Shown here: positions 62,596 through 64,000 of the stretch, piece by piece | Position numbering within the stretch: the first letter of the stretch is position 1 | Layout of the letters: the number at the start of each line of letters is the position of its first letter | The notes under the pieces: model-generated | The model's database searches: none | The model's input: the letters and a program-made list of their open reading frames with translations, nothing else | What the model was told of the DNA's origin: nothing | Origin: Chryseobacterium viscerum | Lineage (GTDB): Bacteria > Bacteroidota > Bacteroidia > Flavobacteriales > Weeksellaceae | Assembly: GCF_025949665.1 (NCBI RefSeq) | Contig: NZ_JAPDFT010000001.1 | Span: forward strand, 1,302,001 to 1,366,000 | Reading direction: 5' to 3' | Length of the DNA: 64,000 nucleotides | Program-made: the position numbers and the translations under genes

Positions 62596-62630
62596 AAACC
62601 CGTTATATATTTTTTTCAAATAAAGAAAAT

Positions 62631-64000
62631 ATGAACAAGAAGATTCAAATATTATCCATATTATTTTTAGGAATTTCGTCAGTGGCGTTTTCCCAGATCA
62701 AGGAGGAAAAACTGGTTCTTAACAAAAAAAGAGAGCCGGAAGTGAAGAAGATCGAGAAGAAGAAGACTTCTGTGGAAACTATTAAAAACTATCCGCCGGA
62801 AGAGAAATCGCAGACTCCTGTGAAATATACCATCACGGATGTTCCGGCAGTTTCTGATTTCAAAACTTCAACGATTCAGGGTGAGGATGTAGCTCCGAAA
62901 TTTGACGGAACGGCTCAGAATAATTACTTCCAGATCGGAATGGGTAATTATGGTAAAGTCTTAGTAGACGGAAACATATCCAAGACCCTTGAAAATAAAT
63001 TTGAAGTAGGAGCGGATGTTCACGTGCTTTCTACCAATGGTCTTAAAAAAGAGTACGACTGGAAATCCGGGCAGACTTCGGCTAATATTGGTGCTTTCCT
63101 GAACTCTTACGGAGAAAAAGGAAAATTCAATATCAATGCTGAATACGGCTTAGATAACTATAATTATTACGGGATCTATGCCATGCAGCCCACTGGTGAG
63201 CTTGATCTGAAACAAAAAGTTAATCAGTTTAAAGTAAACGGATACTATGATTTTTATTCCAATGAAATCTTAAATGATGTAAGGGTGAAATCATCTTTCC
63301 TGAAAGATCATTTTGATGCTCAGGAAAACCAGGTGTCCATTCTTGCGAACTTTTCCAAGCATGCTGTAGAATTAGGAAAATCAGGAATCAATCTGAATGC
63401 TGATCTTGGCGTAGGATTGGATGCTGTGAAGACAGATTTTGCCATCAGAGATAAAAACTCTTCCAATTTCTTCAATACCAGCCTGACTCCGAAAGTGACG
63501 TTCAGAAAAGGAGACTCTTATTTGACATTAGGTTCATCATTCTCTTTCCTGAATGCTAAAAACTCCAATGATCAGTTAGAACAGCAAAAAAATAACAAAA
63601 CTTACTGGTTCCCTCAGGCAGAATTCCAGTTTGCAGCTGCTAAAGAATTCAAATTCTATGGTGGGGTAGACGGAGGTCTGAAACTGAATACTTATGGAGA
63701 TATGTTACAGACGAATCCATTCATCCTTTCTGACCAGTTTTTAAAACCTACAGAGACGAAATATCATTTTTATGTAGGATTGAGAGGAGATATTGATGAA
63801 ACGCTGAAATACGACTTCTCTGCGGGTTACGGAAAGATGAGAGATATTATGTTCTTTAAGGCTAACGGTCTTTTTGATAATACCTCTGTTAATCGTTCTG
63901 CCTACAATTTTGCCAATACATTCTCGGCAGTATATGATGATGGAAATGTAAGTGATATCAAAGGTAGCGTACAGTATTTCCCGTTAGCAAATCTGATTTT
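62631..64000 (+). CDS. TonB-dependent receptor-like outer-membrane barrel (partial)
   Basis: At least 456 residues, cut by the right edge. A signal peptide (NKKIQILSILFLGISSVAFSQ) is followed by a Lys/Glu-rich linker (NKKREPEVKKIEKKKTSVET) and then many amphipathic strands ending in aromatic residues (YFQIGMGNYGKVLVDGNI, KFNINAEYGLDNYNYYGIYA, FKVNGYYDFYSN, LTLGSSFSFLN). It lacks a visible plug domain near the start, so it resembles plug-less TonB-receptor-like barrels that accompany TPR proteins in Bacteroidota rather than a classical SusC. Third gene of the operon. Confidence 0.8.
   Translation, partial: MNKKIQILSILFLGISSVAFSQIKEEKLVLNKKREPEVKKIEKKKTSVETIKNYPPEEKSQTPVKYTITDVPAVSDFKTSTIQGEDVAPKFDGTAQNNYFQIGMGNYGKVLVDGNISKTLENKFEVGADVHVLSTNGLKKEYDWKSGQTSANIGAFLNSYGEKGKFNINAEYGLDNYNYYGIYAMQPTGELDLKQKVNQFKVNGYYDFYSNEILNDVRVKSSFLKDHFDAQENQVSILANFSKHAVELGKSGINLNADLGVGLDAVKTDFAIRDKNSSNFFNTSLTPKVTFRKGDSYLTLGSSFSFLNAKNSNDQLEQQKNNKTYWFPQAEFQFAAAKEFKFYGGVDGGLKLNTYGDMLQTNPFILSDQFLKPTETKYHFYVGLRGDIDETLKYDFSAGYGKMRDIMFFKANGLFDNTSVNRSAYNFANTFSAVYDDGNVSDIKGSVQYFPLANLI

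Overview
The window looks like chromosome from a Chryseobacterium-type member of the Weeksellaceae (Bacteroidota). It is AT-rich, promoters repeatedly show the Bacteroidota -7 box TAnnTTTG, clear Shine-Dalgarno sites are scarce, and the gene set is typical of the group: monomeric isocitrate dehydrogenase, LytS/LytTR two-component pairs, haem_bd/cytochrome P460, DUF763, DUF4377, SPFH protein, tandem CocE/NonD hydrolases and a TPR-lipoprotein-barrel operon. I saw no phage, IS transposase, integrase, CRISPR array, tRNA or rRNA.

Layout. 1-6.6 kb: a LytTR-type regulator (cut by the edge) and its kinase, a cytochrome P460 pair, an SDR/HxlR divergent pair around an inverted repeat, and icd. 6.9-22 kb: a dense, mostly plus-strand stress and detoxification region with tpx, two Crp/Fnr regulators, hydrolases, seven VOC-fold proteins, a Tet(X)-like flavoprotein monooxygenase beside an AraC regulator, DUF763, two DinB-like proteins, three SRPBCC proteins, an SDR and DoxX. 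22-31 kb: an S9 peptidase, a candidate structured RNA, an ECF sigma factor with two small partners, a secreted hydrolase, a J-domain protein, an unlisted 49-residue Cys/Lys-rich protein and gcvP. 31-46 kb: lipoproteins, an AAA ATPase overlapping a YggS gene, an SMR pump, a glycosyltransferase, a LytS/LytTR pair with an elaborate candidate operator, dgt, and a minus-strand redox cluster headed by a third Crp/Fnr gene and YceI. 46-64 kb: SPFH protein, a duplicated DUF4377 lipoprotein, a transglutaminase-like protein, an APC permease, two tandem CocE/NonD hydrolases and the start of a TPR/lipoprotein/outer-membrane operon.

The most informative signals are regulatory and repetitive. All three Crp/Fnr genes sit next to a promoter carrying a short palindrome centred 29.5-30.5 bp upstream of the -7 box, each with a different sequence. 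The second LytS/LytTR locus has two TATACAAAA-N12-TATACCAAA repeats facing each other between divergent promoters. Intergenic space holds composite mobile-looking repeats built from the same four modules in at least three places, GC-rich perfect hairpins, and a family of degenerate simple-sequence spacers. Functions are inferred from motifs and remembered family knowledge; no database search was run.
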